Shown here: in pieces, positions 25,501 through 33,274 of the stretch | Position numbering within the stretch: the stretch's first letter is position 1 | Layout: every line of letters starts with the position of its first letter | Assembly: GCA_021299185.1 (NCBI GenBank) | Contig: JAJTHZ010000080.1 | Location: 1 to 33,708 of the forward strand | Origin: Lysobacteraceae bacterium | Lineage (GTDB): Bacteria; Pseudomonadota; Gammaproteobacteria; Xanthomonadales; Ahniellaceae | Reading direction: 5' to 3' | Length of the DNA: 33,708 nt | The notes under the pieces: generated by a model | Told to the model about the DNA's origin: nothing | The model's database searches: none | The model's input: the letters and a program-made list of their open reading frames with translations, nothing else | Position numbers and translations under genes: made by a program

Positions 25501-26280
25501 ATGAACGCCATCAAATCGCTCCTGCTGTTCGCCGCGCTCGCCGCGCCCGCCACCGTGCTCGCCGACCAGGTGACCTGCGAGTCGGTCAAAGGCCAGCGCG
25601 CCGAGTGCGACATGGACACCCGCGGCGAAGTCCGCCTGGTGCGCCAGATCAGCAAGACCACCTGCATCGAGGGCACGAACTGGGGCCTCAACAAGCACTC
25701 GATCTGGGTCGATCGCGGCTGTGCGGGCGTGTTCGCCTCCGGCGATGCGCTGCGCGGCGGCGGCTACACCGGCGAATCGTCGTACGGCAATGCGCCGCGC
25801 GGCGGCGCGGCGCCCGACGAGGTCACCTGCGAATCGATCGGCGGCCAGCGCACCGAGTGCGACATGAACACCCGCGGCGTCGTGCGCGTGGTGCGCCAGT
25901 TGAGCAAGACCACCTGCATCGAGAACACCAACTGGGGCCTGAACCGCAGTTCGATCTGGGTCAGCGGCGGCTGCCGCGCGGTGTTCGCGCTCGAAGGCGG
26001 ACAGGGTTCGCGCGCGCCCTCGCGCGGCGACGACGGCCGCCGTGTGGCCGACGCCCAGGCCCGTGCCCAGGACGAGGAGTTCAACAGTTCCGGCAGGGCG
26101 CCCTCGAAGGCGATCGACGGCTGCAACGACTACGCGGGCCAGGGGCGCGACGGCACCCTGGTCAGCCAGAACCCGCTGCGCCCGGGCAACTGGGAGATCG
26201 TGCTGCGCTTCGGCGAAGACCGCTACGTCTGCGAGGTCACCAGCGGTGGCCAGGTGTCGTCGTTCGAGCCGATCCGCTGA
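25501..26280 (+). CDS. Double DUF3011 protein with extra C-terminal domain
   Basis: The 259-residue exported protein (signal to about residue 21, ATVLA-DQV) has two closely similar DUF3011 repeats. They lie at about 25-79 (CESVKGQRAECDMDTRGEVR to IWVDRGC) and about 110-164 (CESIGGQRTECDMNTRGVVR to IWVSGGC). They are much more alike than the two repeats of the 23811 gene, suggesting recent internal duplication. A Gly/Ser-rich linker separates them. The last 70 residues form another small domain with two Cys (IDGCNDYAG, DRYVCEV) that I do not recognise. The metalloprotease gene starts 31 bp downstream, so they are likely co-transcribed. Confidence 0.9.
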   Translation: MNAIKSLLLFAALAAPATVLADQVTCESVKGQRAECDMDTRGEVRLVRQISKTTCIEGTNWGLNKHSIWVDRGCAGVFASGDALRGGGYTGESSYGNAPRGGAAPDEVTCESIGGQRTECDMNTRGVVRVVRQLSKTTCIENTNWGLNRSSIWVSGGCRAVFALEGGQGSRAPSRGDDGRRVADAQARAQDEEFNSSGRAPSKAIDGCNDYAGQGRDGTLVSQNPLRPGNWEIVLRFGEDRYVCEVTSGGQVSSFEPIR

Positions 26281-26311
26281 TACGCGCCGCGACGCGGACC
26301 GGAGCACTCGC

Positions 26312-28834
26312 ATGGCCGCCGATTCCCTCTTCGGACAGGCCGCGCGCGTCGCGTGCGCGTTGCTGCTCGGCAGCGCCACCGCGGCGGTGGCGCAGGACGC
26401 ACCGCCGCCGCTGCCCAGGGCCTTCGCGGCCAGCGTCGGCGATGCGCCGCCCATCGGCCGCGGTCCGCTGCTGGCCTATCGGACCAAGGAGCGCGTGCTG
26501 CTGTCGGTGCCGCTGCCGCTGCTCGACCGGCTTTTCTTCTGGTACGTCGAGGCCGCGCGCTTCCCGCCGACCGCGATCGCCGTGCAGGGCAACTCCGTCG
26601 CCGAGGCCGTGGTCACGCTCGAGCGCCAGGGCAGCCGCCTGCTGGTCCGCGATCGCTCGCCCGCGTTCAGCAAGCGCTCGCCCAGCGGCGTGCCGGCCGG
26701 CGACGGCGTCGAGGTCGACCCGCGTCGCGCCAGCGCGCCGATCGAGCGCGCGATCGACGCCGCCGCGCTCGGCCCGGTGGTCGTCGCGCTGCCGATCATC
26801 GCCGAAGGCGAGGGCCGCCTGCTGGTGGATATCACCGACGCGTTTTCGACCGACATCGACGGGCTCACGGCCACGCACCACATCGCCAGCGCCGGGCTGG
26901 TGCCGGCGCCGATCCCGATCACGGTCGATCCCGCGCGCTCCTTCATCGCCGACGTCGACGTGTACCCGGACAACCTGCACGTACGTTCGCACCTGACCTT
27001 CCGCGCGCAGGACCCGGGCGATCCGATCGCCGGCTTCAAGCCGGTCTCGATCGAACTCGGGCATTCGCTGATCGTGCTGCCCCAGCGGCCGATGGCGGCG
27101 CGCCGCTACGACGACCGCGTCGGGTTCATGCCGATCTTCTTCACCGAGTTCGAAGCCGGCGACGGCAGCGCCGCCAGCGGGCCGCTGCGCGGACTGATCA
27201 AGCGCCACCGGCTGGAGAAGAAGGACCCCTCGGCCGCGGTCAGCGACCCGGTCAAGCCGATCGTGTTCTACATCGGCCGCGGCGTGCCCGAGCGCTGGCG
27301 CGGCGCGCTCAAGCGTGGCGTCGAATCGTGGGAGCCGGTGTTCCGCGCGGCGGGTTTCAGCAACGCGATCATCGCCCGCGACGCACCCAGCGAGGCGGAA
27401 GATCCCGACTGGAGCCCCGAGGACGCGCGCTACAACGTGATCCGCTGGGTCGCGCAGCCGCACATCAACGCGATGGGGCCGAGCGTGGCCGATCCGCGCT
27501 CCGGCGAGATCCTGTTCGCCCACATCCTGGTCTGGCCGCAGGTGCTGGAGTATTTCTCGCGCTACTACTGGATGAGCGCGCGTGGCCTCGACCCCGGTAT
27601 CGACCGGCTGCCGCTGTCGGAGGACAAGCAGGTCGAACTGATGACCTACATCGTGGCGCACGAGGTCGGGCATTCGATCGGGCTGCGGCACAACCACCTC
27701 GCCTCGACCGCCTACAGCGTCAAGCAGCTGCGCGACCCGGCCTTCGCCAACGTGCACGGGCCCAACGCATCGATCATGGCCTACGGCCGCTTCAACCAGG
27801 CCGCGCAACCGGGCGACGGCGTGACCCGCGTGATGGCGGGCGTGCAGGGGCCGTGGGACTACTTCGCGATCCAGTGGGGTTACGGCGTGCATGGCAGCAC
27901 GCCGGCCGAGGAGCAGGCCGCACTCGACCGCCTCGCCGCCGAGGCCGCCGCGGACCCGTTCAAGCGCTGGGGCGCGGGCGAGGACGGCTTCGAGGAGCCG
28001 TGGATCGTCGATCCACGCGTGCAGATGGAGAACACCGGCGCCGAGCGCGTGGAGGCCACGCGGCTCGGCCTGCGCAACGTGGCGCGCGCGGTCGGCGCGC
28101 TCGGCGAGGCCGCGCCGGACAACGACACCTACCGCGCGACCTGGTCGCAGGCGCTGGGCCGCTACGACACGATGATCGCCAGCACGCTCAAGCTGGTCGG
28201 CGGACAGCTCGCGCCATCGACGCGCCAGGCCCCGACCCTGCCGGTCGATGCCGCCACCCAGCGCGAGGCCGTGGTGTTCCTGGTCGACGAAGCGCCGGCC
28301 GCGTACGAGGTCTTCCTGCAACCCGGTGCGGTGGCGCGCGGCGATCCGGTCGGCGGCGGGCTGCTGGTCGAGAAGCACCGCGCGCAGTGGGTGGCCGCGC
28401 TGCTCGCGGGGCCGAAGCTCGCGCAGGTGAAGGCGCAGGAATCGGTGGCACCGGACGCCTATCGGCAGGCCGAGTACCTGGACGACATCACCCGCCGCGT
28501 GTGGGGCGACTTCGCCGCGCAGCCCGCATGGCGGATCGCGCAGCAGCGCGCTTGGCTCGATGCCGCGGCGCGCGTGCTCGACCCGCAGCCGGACCCGAAC
28601 GCCGCGCGGGCCGCGGCGCTGCTCGCCGGGCAGATGTTTTCACCGGGCTACATCGCGGTGCAGTTGTCCGATGGATCGGACACGCTCTTCCCCGGCCATG
28701 TGCGCGAGGTGCTGCCCGGCATCCGCGAGCGCCTGCGTCGCGCCGCCGATCGCGAGCGCGATCTCGCGCGCAAGAGCGAGCTCGAACAGCTCGCCGCACG
28801 CATCGACGTGCTGCTGGCACCGCGGAAAGGCTGA
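26312..28834 (+). CDS. Exported zinc-dependent metalloprotease (DUF4953/DUF5117 type)
   Basis: The 840-residue product has a signal peptide (VACALLLGSATAAVA-QD). An N-terminal beta-rich region of the DUF5117/DUF5118 type spans about 60-360 (ERVLLSVPLPLLDRLFFWYV, SFIADVDVYPDNLHVRSHLT). The zincin domain has H450-E-V-G-H454-S-I-G-L-R-H460, the extended metzincin motif, and a Met-turn at M489 (SIMAYGRFN). The block FRAAGFSNAIIARDAPSEAE just before is characteristic of this family. The C-terminal third (DUF4953-like) is helical. It probably degrades proteins in the periplasm or outside. It ends the plus-strand envelope cluster; a hairpin follows. Confidence 0.93.
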   Translation: MAADSLFGQAARVACALLLGSATAAVAQDAPPPLPRAFAASVGDAPPIGRGPLLAYRTKERVLLSVPLPLLDRLFFWYVEAARFPPTAIAVQGNSVAEAVVTLERQGSRLLVRDRSPAFSKRSPSGVPAGDGVEVDPRRASAPIERAIDAAALGPVVVALPIIAEGEGRLLVDITDAFSTDIDGLTATHHIASAGLVPAPIPITVDPARSFIADVDVYPDNLHVRSHLTFRAQDPGDPIAGFKPVSIELGHSLIVLPQRPMAARRYDDRVGFMPIFFTEFEAGDGSAASGPLRGLIKRHRLEKKDPSAAVSDPVKPIVFYIGRGVPERWRGALKRGVESWEPVFRAAGFSNAIIARDAPSEAEDPDWSPEDARYNVIRWVAQPHINAMGPSVADPRSGEILFAHILVWPQVLEYFSRYYWMSARGLDPGIDRLPLSEDKQVELMTYIVAHEVGHSIGLRHNHLASTAYSVKQLRDPAFANVHGPNASIMAYGRFNQAAQPGDGVTRVMAGVQGPWDYFAIQWGYGVHGSTPAEEQAALDRLAAEAAADPFKRWGAGEDGFEEPWIVDPRVQMENTGAERVEATRLGLRNVARAVGALGEAAPDNDTYRATWSQALGRYDTMIASTLKLVGGQLAPSTRQAPTLPVDAATQREAVVFLVDEAPAAYEVFLQPGAVARGDPVGGGLLVEKHRAQWVAALLAGPKLAQVKAQESVAPDAYRQAEYLDDITRRVWGDFAAQPAWRIAQQRAWLDAAARVLDPQPDPNAARAAALLAGQMFSPGYIAVQLSDGSDTLFPGHVREVLPGIRERLRRAADRERDLARKSELEQLAARIDVLLAPRKG

Positions 28835-28867
28835 GAGCGGTACGGCGGATCCCTCGGGGCGCGGTGC

Positions 28868-28896
28868 GGGGTTCGTCGCAGGATGCGGCGAACCCC
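28868..28896. terminator. Strong bidirectional hairpin between metalloprotease and ahpF
   Basis: GGGGTTCG and CGAACCCC pair perfectly, then a T-G wobble, then CGCA/TGCG, with a GGA loop: 13 pairs in 29 bp. It lies in the 74-bp gap between convergent stops. No long T-run on either side. Confidence 0.6.
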
Positions 28897-28908
28897 GGTT
28901 TCCGCGCC

Positions 28909-30489
28909 TCAGGCCGCCTTGGCGCCCGACTGCTCGGCCGGGGCGGAGGTGCGGATCAGGTGGTCGAAGGCGCTCAGCGCCGCCTTCGAGCCTTCGCCCA
29001 TGGCGATGACGATCTGCTTGTACGGCACCGTCGTCGCGTCGCCCGCGGCGAACACGCCCGGCAGCGAGGTGCGGCCGTGGTCGTCGACCACGATCTCGCC
29101 GCGCGGCGAGAGTTCGACCGTGCCCTTGAGCCACTCGGTGTTGGGCAGCAGGCCGATCTGCACGAAGATGCCTTCCAGCGCGATCTCGTGCACATCGCCG
29201 GTGCCGCGATCCTTGTAGCGCAGGCCGTTCACCTTGCTGCCGTCGCCCAGCACCTCGGTGGTGGCGGCCGAGGTGAGCACCGTGACGTTGGGCAGGCTCA
29301 TCAGCTTGCGCTGCAGCACCGCATCCGCGCGCAGCTTGCCGTCGAACTCCAGCAGGGTGACGTGGGCCACGATGCCGGCGAGGTCGATCGCCGCTTCCAC
29401 GCCGGAGTTGCCGCCGCCGATCACCGCCACCCGCTTGCCCTTGAACAGCGGTCCGTCGCAGTGCGGGCAGTAGGCCACGCCGCGGTTCCGGTACTCGTTC
29501 TCGCCGGGCACGTTCATCTGCCGCCAGCGTGCGCCGGTGGACAGCACCAGGGTCTTCGCGCGCAGCGTCGCGCCCGAGGCCAGCGAGACCTCCAGCAGGC
29601 CGTCGCGCTGGGTGAGTTTCTCGGCGCGCTGCAGGTTCATCACGTCGACGCCGTAGTGGCGCACGTGCTGCTCCATCTGCGCGACCATCTTCGGGCCTTC
29701 GGTCTCCAGCACGGAGATGAAGTTCTCGATGCCCAGGGTGTCGGCGACCTGGCCGCCGAAGCGCTCGGCGACCACGCCGGTGCGGATGCCCTTGCGCGCG
29801 GCGTACACCGCCGCCGCCGCACCCGCCGGGCCACCGCCGACGATCAGCATGTCGAAGGCGTCCTTGGCGGCGAGCTTTTCCGCCTCACGCGCGGTCGCGC
29901 CGGTGTCGAGCTTGGCCACGAACTGCGCGAGGTCCATGCGGCCGGACGAGAACACTTCGCCGTTGAGGTAGACCGTGGGCACGGCCATCACCTGGCGTGA
30001 TTCGACCTCGGCCTGGAAGTTGGCGCCGTCGATTGCCACGTGCGTGATGTTCGGGTTCAGCACCGCCATCAGGTTCAGCGCCTGCACCACGTCCGGGCAG
30101 TTCTGGCAGGACTGCGAGAAATAGGACTCGAAGTGCAGCGGGCCGGGCAGGGCCTTGACCGCATCGATGAGGGACTGCTCGACCTTCGGCGGGTAGCCGC
30201 CGACCTGCAGCAGGGCCAGCACCAGCGAGGCGAACTCATGGCCCATCGGGATGCCGGCGAAGCGCACGGCAACTTCGGGCGCGCCGGCGCGGCGGATCAG
30301 GAACGACGGCGTGCGGGCGTCGGCCTGCTCGAGGACACTGATCTTGTCCGACAGGGCAGCGATGGTCTGCAGCAGCTCGCGCAGCTCGCGCGAGGCATCG
30401 CCGTCGTCGAGCGAGGCGACGAGTTCGATCGGCGCCACGAGGCGCTCGAGGTAGGCCTTCAACTGGCCCTTGAGGCTGTCGTCCAGCAT
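28909..30489 (-). CDS. ahpF: Alkyl hydroperoxide reductase subunit F
   Basis: The 526-residue protein (E. coli AhpF 521) reduces AhpC with NADH through FAD. The N-terminal double thioredoxin-like region has C128-Q-N-C131. The flavin domain begins near 214 with [20 protein letters not shown]. The active-site disulfide is C341-P-H-C344 (AYCPHCDGP), followed by the NAD-binding [34 protein letters not shown] near the end completes the FAD site. All four redox cysteines are present. AGGAGCC precedes the start. It lies 104 bp after ahpC on the same strand, with two strong hairpins between. Confidence 0.97.
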   Translation of the reverse strand: MLDDSLKGQLKAYLERLVAPIELVASLDDGDASRELRELLQTIAALSDKISVLEQADARTPSFLIRRAGAPEVAVRFAGIPMGHEFASLVLALLQVGGYPPKVEQSLIDAVKALPGPLHFESYFSQSCQNCPDVVQALNLMAVLNPNITHVAIDGANFQAEVESRQVMAVPTVYLNGEVFSSGRMDLAQFVAKLDTGATAREAEKLAAKDAFDMLIVGGGPAGAAAAVYAARKGIRTGVVAERFGGQVADTLGIENFISVLETEGPKMVAQMEQHVRHYGVDVMNLQRAEKLTQRDGLLEVSLASGATLRAKTLVLSTGARWRQMNVPGENEYRNRGVAYCPHCDGPLFKGKRVAVIGGGNSGVEAAIDLAGIVAHVTLLEFDGKLRADAVLQRKLMSLPNVTVLTSAATTEVLGDGSKVNGLRYKDRGTGDVHEIALEGIFVQIGLLPNTEWLKGTVELSPRGEIVVDDHGRTSLPGVFAAGDATTVPYKQIVIAMGEGSKAALSAFDHLIRTSAPAEQSGAKAA

Positions 30490-30513
30490 GGCAGGCTCCT
30501 TCGATTCGATGGC

Positions 30514-30551
30514 GGGTGCTTGTGCAAAGCGCATGCCTTGCACAAGCACCC
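30514..30551 (-). other. Perfect 14-bp hairpin in the ahpC-ahpF gap
   Basis: GGGTGCTTGTGCAA (30514-30527) and TTGCACAAGCACCC (30538-30551) pair without mismatch around a 10-nt loop, 25 bp upstream of the ahpF start. No T-run follows in the gene direction. It may tune the ahpC:ahpF ratio by partial termination, or mark an RNA-processing site. Confidence 0.6.
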
Positions 30552-30572
30552 GGGCCGCGACACGCGGCCCGG
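30550..30572 (-). other. Second hairpin in the ahpC-ahpF gap, abutting the first
   Basis: CCGGGCCGCG (30550-30559) and CGCGGCCCGG (30563-30572) form a perfect 10-bp stem with a 3-nt loop. It lies 21 bp after the ahpC stop and overlaps the first hairpin by two bases, so the two may compete. Confidence 0.55.
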
Positions 30573-30593
30573 ATGCGGATCACGCCGCGGAAA

Positions 30594-31157
30594 TCAGATC
30601 TTGCCGACCAGGTCCAGCGACGGGGTCAGCGTCTTGGCGCCTTCCTGCCACTTGGCCGGGCACACCTGCCCCGGGTTCTTGGCGACGTACTGCGCGGCCT
30701 TCAGCTTGCGCAGGGTCTCCTTCATGTCGCGGGCGATCGCGTTGTCGTGGATCTCGAGGGTCTTGATCACGCCATCGGGATTGATCACGAAGGTGCCGCG
30801 CAGGGCCAGGCCCTCGCCGTCGATGTGCACGCCGAAGGCGCGCGTGAGCTGGTGGGTCGGGTCGCCGACCAGCGGGAAGGTCGCCTTCTTCACCGCCGGC
30901 GAGGTCTCGTGCCACACCTTGTGCGCGAAGTGCGTGTCGGTGGTGACGATGTAGACCTCGGCGCCGAGCTTCTGGAACTCCGCGTAATGCTCGGCGGCGT
31001 CCTCGACCTCGGTCGGGCAGTTGAAGGTGAAGGCGGCCGGCATGAACACCAGGACCGACCACTTGCCCTTGAGGCTCTGCTCGGTGACCGGCACGAACTC
31101 GCCGTTGTGGAAGGCGGTGGTCTTGAACGGCTGGACGGTGGTGTTGATCAGCGACAT
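30594..31157 (-). CDS. ahpC: Alkyl hydroperoxide reductase subunit C (2-Cys peroxiredoxin)
   Basis: The 187-residue protein has the same length as E. coli AhpC. The peroxidatic C47 is in AFTFNCPTEVED and the resolving C166 in NPGQVCPAKW. It reduces hydrogen peroxide and organic hydroperoxides in the cytoplasm and is recharged by AhpF. The start at 31157 (MSLINTTVQPF) is the canonical one; the frame is open to 31235 but that extension has no family support. CGAGGATTCGACCG lies just upstream. An OxyR-like dyad 100 bp upstream suggests peroxide induction. ahpF follows after 104 bp. Confidence 0.98.
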   Translation of the reverse strand: MSLINTTVQPFKTTAFHNGEFVPVTEQSLKGKWSVLVFMPAAFTFNCPTEVEDAAEHYAEFQKLGAEVYIVTTDTHFAHKVWHETSPAVKKATFPLVGDPTHQLTRAFGVHIDGEGLALRGTFVINPDGVIKTLEIHDNAIARDMKETLRKLKAAQYVAKNPGQVCPAKWQEGAKTLTPSLDLVGKI

Positions 31158-31256
31158 CGGTCGAATCCTCGAGGGGTGGGAGGGGGGTGGAGCATGCGAT
31201 GGACGCATTCTGCGGGCGCAGGGTGCATCCGCCAAATGAATTGATTGAATCAGGGC

Positions 31257-31273
31257 GATAGAGAAAACCTATC
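31257..31273 (-). promoter_or_regulatory. OxyR-like dyad upstream of ahpC
   Basis: GATAG-N7-CTATC is a perfect 5-bp dyad that contains the ATAG-N7-CTAT core of the OxyR consensus. It lies 100 bp upstream of ahpC in an AT-rich island. The neighbouring 16-bp half towards the gene (31236-31250) matches the consensus only partly. ahpC is a classic OxyR target, which supports the call. No clean -10/-35 pair was picked. Confidence 0.55.
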
Positions 31274-31332
31274 AAGTGGCGCGTTTCACCAATGTGATGG
31301 GGCCGGGCCGGGTGCGTTCAAGCGGCCGCGGC

Positions 31333-31814
31333 CTGTGGGAGCGAGCACCGCTCGCGACTGGCAGCCCCATGCGCGCGGCCGGCTTCGAGGTTGCAGTCGC
31401 GAGCGGTGCTCGCTCCCACAGATCGACGGCCCGGCGCGCTGGCCCCGCTGAGTACCGAGGCCGGCGCCAAAAGGCCCTCGGGTCGAGGCGTCCGGGCGAC
31501 CTTGCAGGCGCAAGCAACGCTCGCGACCGGTAGCCCCATGCGCGCGGTCGGCATCGAGGTTGCAGTCGCGAGCGGTGCTTGCTCCTACAGATCGACGGCC
31601 CGGCGCGCTGGCCCCGCTGAGTGCCGAGGCCGGCGCCAAAAGGCCCTCTGGTCGAGGCGTCCGGGCGACCTTGCAGGCGCAAGCAACGCTCGCGACCGCG
31701 GCCGCGGCCTGTGGGAGCGAGCACCGCTCGCGACCGGCAGCCCCATGCGCGCGGTCGGCATCGAGGTTGCAGTCGCGAGCGGTGCTCGCTCCTACAGATC
31801 GACGGCCCGGCGCG
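31333..31814. repeat. Mosaic REP-like array, A-B-A-B-A pattern
   Basis: The 547-bp stretch between the ahpC promoter region and the M24 gene holds three A units (31333-31439, about 31511-31609, 31709-31814) alternating with two B units (31440-31510 region and about 31610-31680). Each A unit begins with a GTGGGAGC or CAAGCAACGC head, contains GCGAGC/GCTCGC stems, and ends with the inverted copy (arms GCGAGC..GCTCGC then TCC[CT]AC). In the outer A units the inverted arms pair over about 26 bp. The B units share CCGAGGCCGGCGCCAAAAGG. The remaining sequence shows no gene. Confidence 0.85.
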
Positions 31815-31822
31815 GGTTGTGC

Positions 31823-33178
31823 TTACCGCACCAGGTGCCAGCGCGTCTGCCGCCCGGCGAGGTAGACCACGCGCTCGCCATCGAACAGCGCGCCCTGCTC
31901 GAGCTTCACCTGCACCCACTGGTCCTTCCACTCCGGCAGGCGCACCTTCACGTTGCCTTCGATCGCGTACACCGTGGACGCATGCAGCGGCCAGTCGCCC
32001 TGGCCGATCGTCGGGCCCTGGTTGTCCCACATGCCGATGGTCGGGCCCGGCGCGTGGCCGAACATCCCCAGCGGATGGGTGTAGGTGCTGCTGGTGATGC
32101 CTTCCTTCTCCGCCGCCGCGCGGGTGCGGGCGAGGATCTCGTTGCCGGTGCGCCCGGCGACGAAGTTCGCGGTCAGCAGGTCCTGCCAACGGTTGCCGAC
32201 CGCCAGCGCGTCCTTCAGGCCCTGCGGCACGTCGGTCTCGCCGATGCGCGCCACGTAGGCCATCTCCTGCGTGTCGGTGCACAGCTTGAGGTAGCAGATG
32301 CCGACGTCGGTGTGCAGCACGTCGCCGGGCTGGATCACGCCCGACACGCCGCAGAAGTCGGTGTCCTTCTCGCAGGTCTCGCCCGGGCGCTGCGCGTTGA
32401 CGTAGGGCATGAACCAGATCGGCAGGCCCAGCGACTCGAAGCGCTGGCGGATGTACCAGGCGATGTCGTCGGTGGTGGTCACGCCGGGCGTGATCACGCG
32501 CGCGCTGAAGGCCTCGGCGATCACCCCGCGCGCGATGCCCATGATGTGCGGGTAGACCGCCAGTTCGCCCGGCGCGCGCGTCTCCAGCCAGCGCACCACG
32601 AGGTCTTGCGCCGACACCAGCCGGCTGGCCCAGCCGTCCGGCAGCACCTCGACCAGCTGCTGGTGCAGGCCGTGCGTGAGGCCGTCGGCGACCGCCCACT
32701 CGCGCGAGACGTTGATGCCGATGCGCTTCGGGTCCTTGGAGCGGACCAGCTCTCCCAACGCCTTCCACTGCGCGTCCAGGTCGCCGCCCGACCAGGCCGA
32801 TTCATAGGGTTTGCCCAGCGGGTAGCGGTTGACGCTCAGCCGGTCCACCGTGCCATCGGCCTTGCGGTGGAAGACCAGCATGGTGGTGCGCCGCGCGGCG
32901 AACGAGGGCTGCGGCACCAGGGTGAAGTACACCGGGTCCTCGCCATATTCGCGGTTGATCACCAGCCACAGGTCGAGATCGGCTTCAGCCATCAGGCGCG
33001 GCAGCAGGGTCTCCAGCCGCTCGGTCAGCATGCGGTTCTCGGGCTCGATGCGCGCGCGCGGCGCGAGCACGGCGAAGTCGTCGGCCGAGCCGACGACCCG
33101 GCCCTGCGCGGGGTCGGTGGCGCCGGCGGCCGCGGGCAGCAGGGCGAGCGAGAGGGCGAGGGCGGTCAGGCGGATCAT
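31823..33178 (-). CDS. Exported M24-family metallopeptidase (Xaa-Pro aminopeptidase-like)
   Basis: The 451-residue product starts at ATG 33178 with a signal peptide (LTALALSLALLPAAAGA). The N-terminal half is a creatinase-like domain. The C-terminal pita-bread domain keeps recognisable metal ligands: Asp in VLHTDVGICY, Asp in LCTDTQEMAYV, His in YTHPLGMFGH, Glu in VYAIEGNVKV and Glu in VQVKLEQGALF. The HPLGMFGHAPGP stretch differs from the usual GHGIG but is in the right place. It is expected to remove N-terminal residues before proline or cleave a related peptide in the periplasm; the substrate is not certain. It is isolated between two repeat arrays; the stop (TAA) is 9 bp from the array at 31814. 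Confidence 0.9.
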   Translation of the reverse strand: MIRLTALALSLALLPAAAGATDPAQGRVVGSADDFAVLAPRARIEPENRMLTERLETLLPRLMAEADLDLWLVINREYGEDPVYFTLVPQPSFAARRTTMLVFHRKADGTVDRLSVNRYPLGKPYESAWSGGDLDAQWKALGELVRSKDPKRIGINVSREWAVADGLTHGLHQQLVEVLPDGWASRLVSAQDLVVRWLETRAPGELAVYPHIMGIARGVIAEAFSARVITPGVTTTDDIAWYIRQRFESLGLPIWFMPYVNAQRPGETCEKDTDFCGVSGVIQPGDVLHTDVGICYLKLCTDTQEMAYVARIGETDVPQGLKDALAVGNRWQDLLTANFVAGRTGNEILARTRAAAEKEGITSSTYTHPLGMFGHAPGPTIGMWDNQGPTIGQGDWPLHASTVYAIEGNVKVRLPEWKDQWVQVKLEQGALFDGERVVYLAGRQTRWHLVR

Positions 33179-33274
33179 CGGGGCACCCGGCGGTGGTGGA
33201 AAACGCCGAGCATGCCACCGGGACCTGCGAAAGGACCATGCAGATCACCGGCCCGATGCCGCATGCCGCCCAAC

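Noticed and set aside
26237-28378. A 713-codon frame antisense to the metalloprotease
   Set aside because: No family pattern, Arg/His/Asp-rich shadow composition, while the plus strand has an intact HExxHxxGxxH enzyme.
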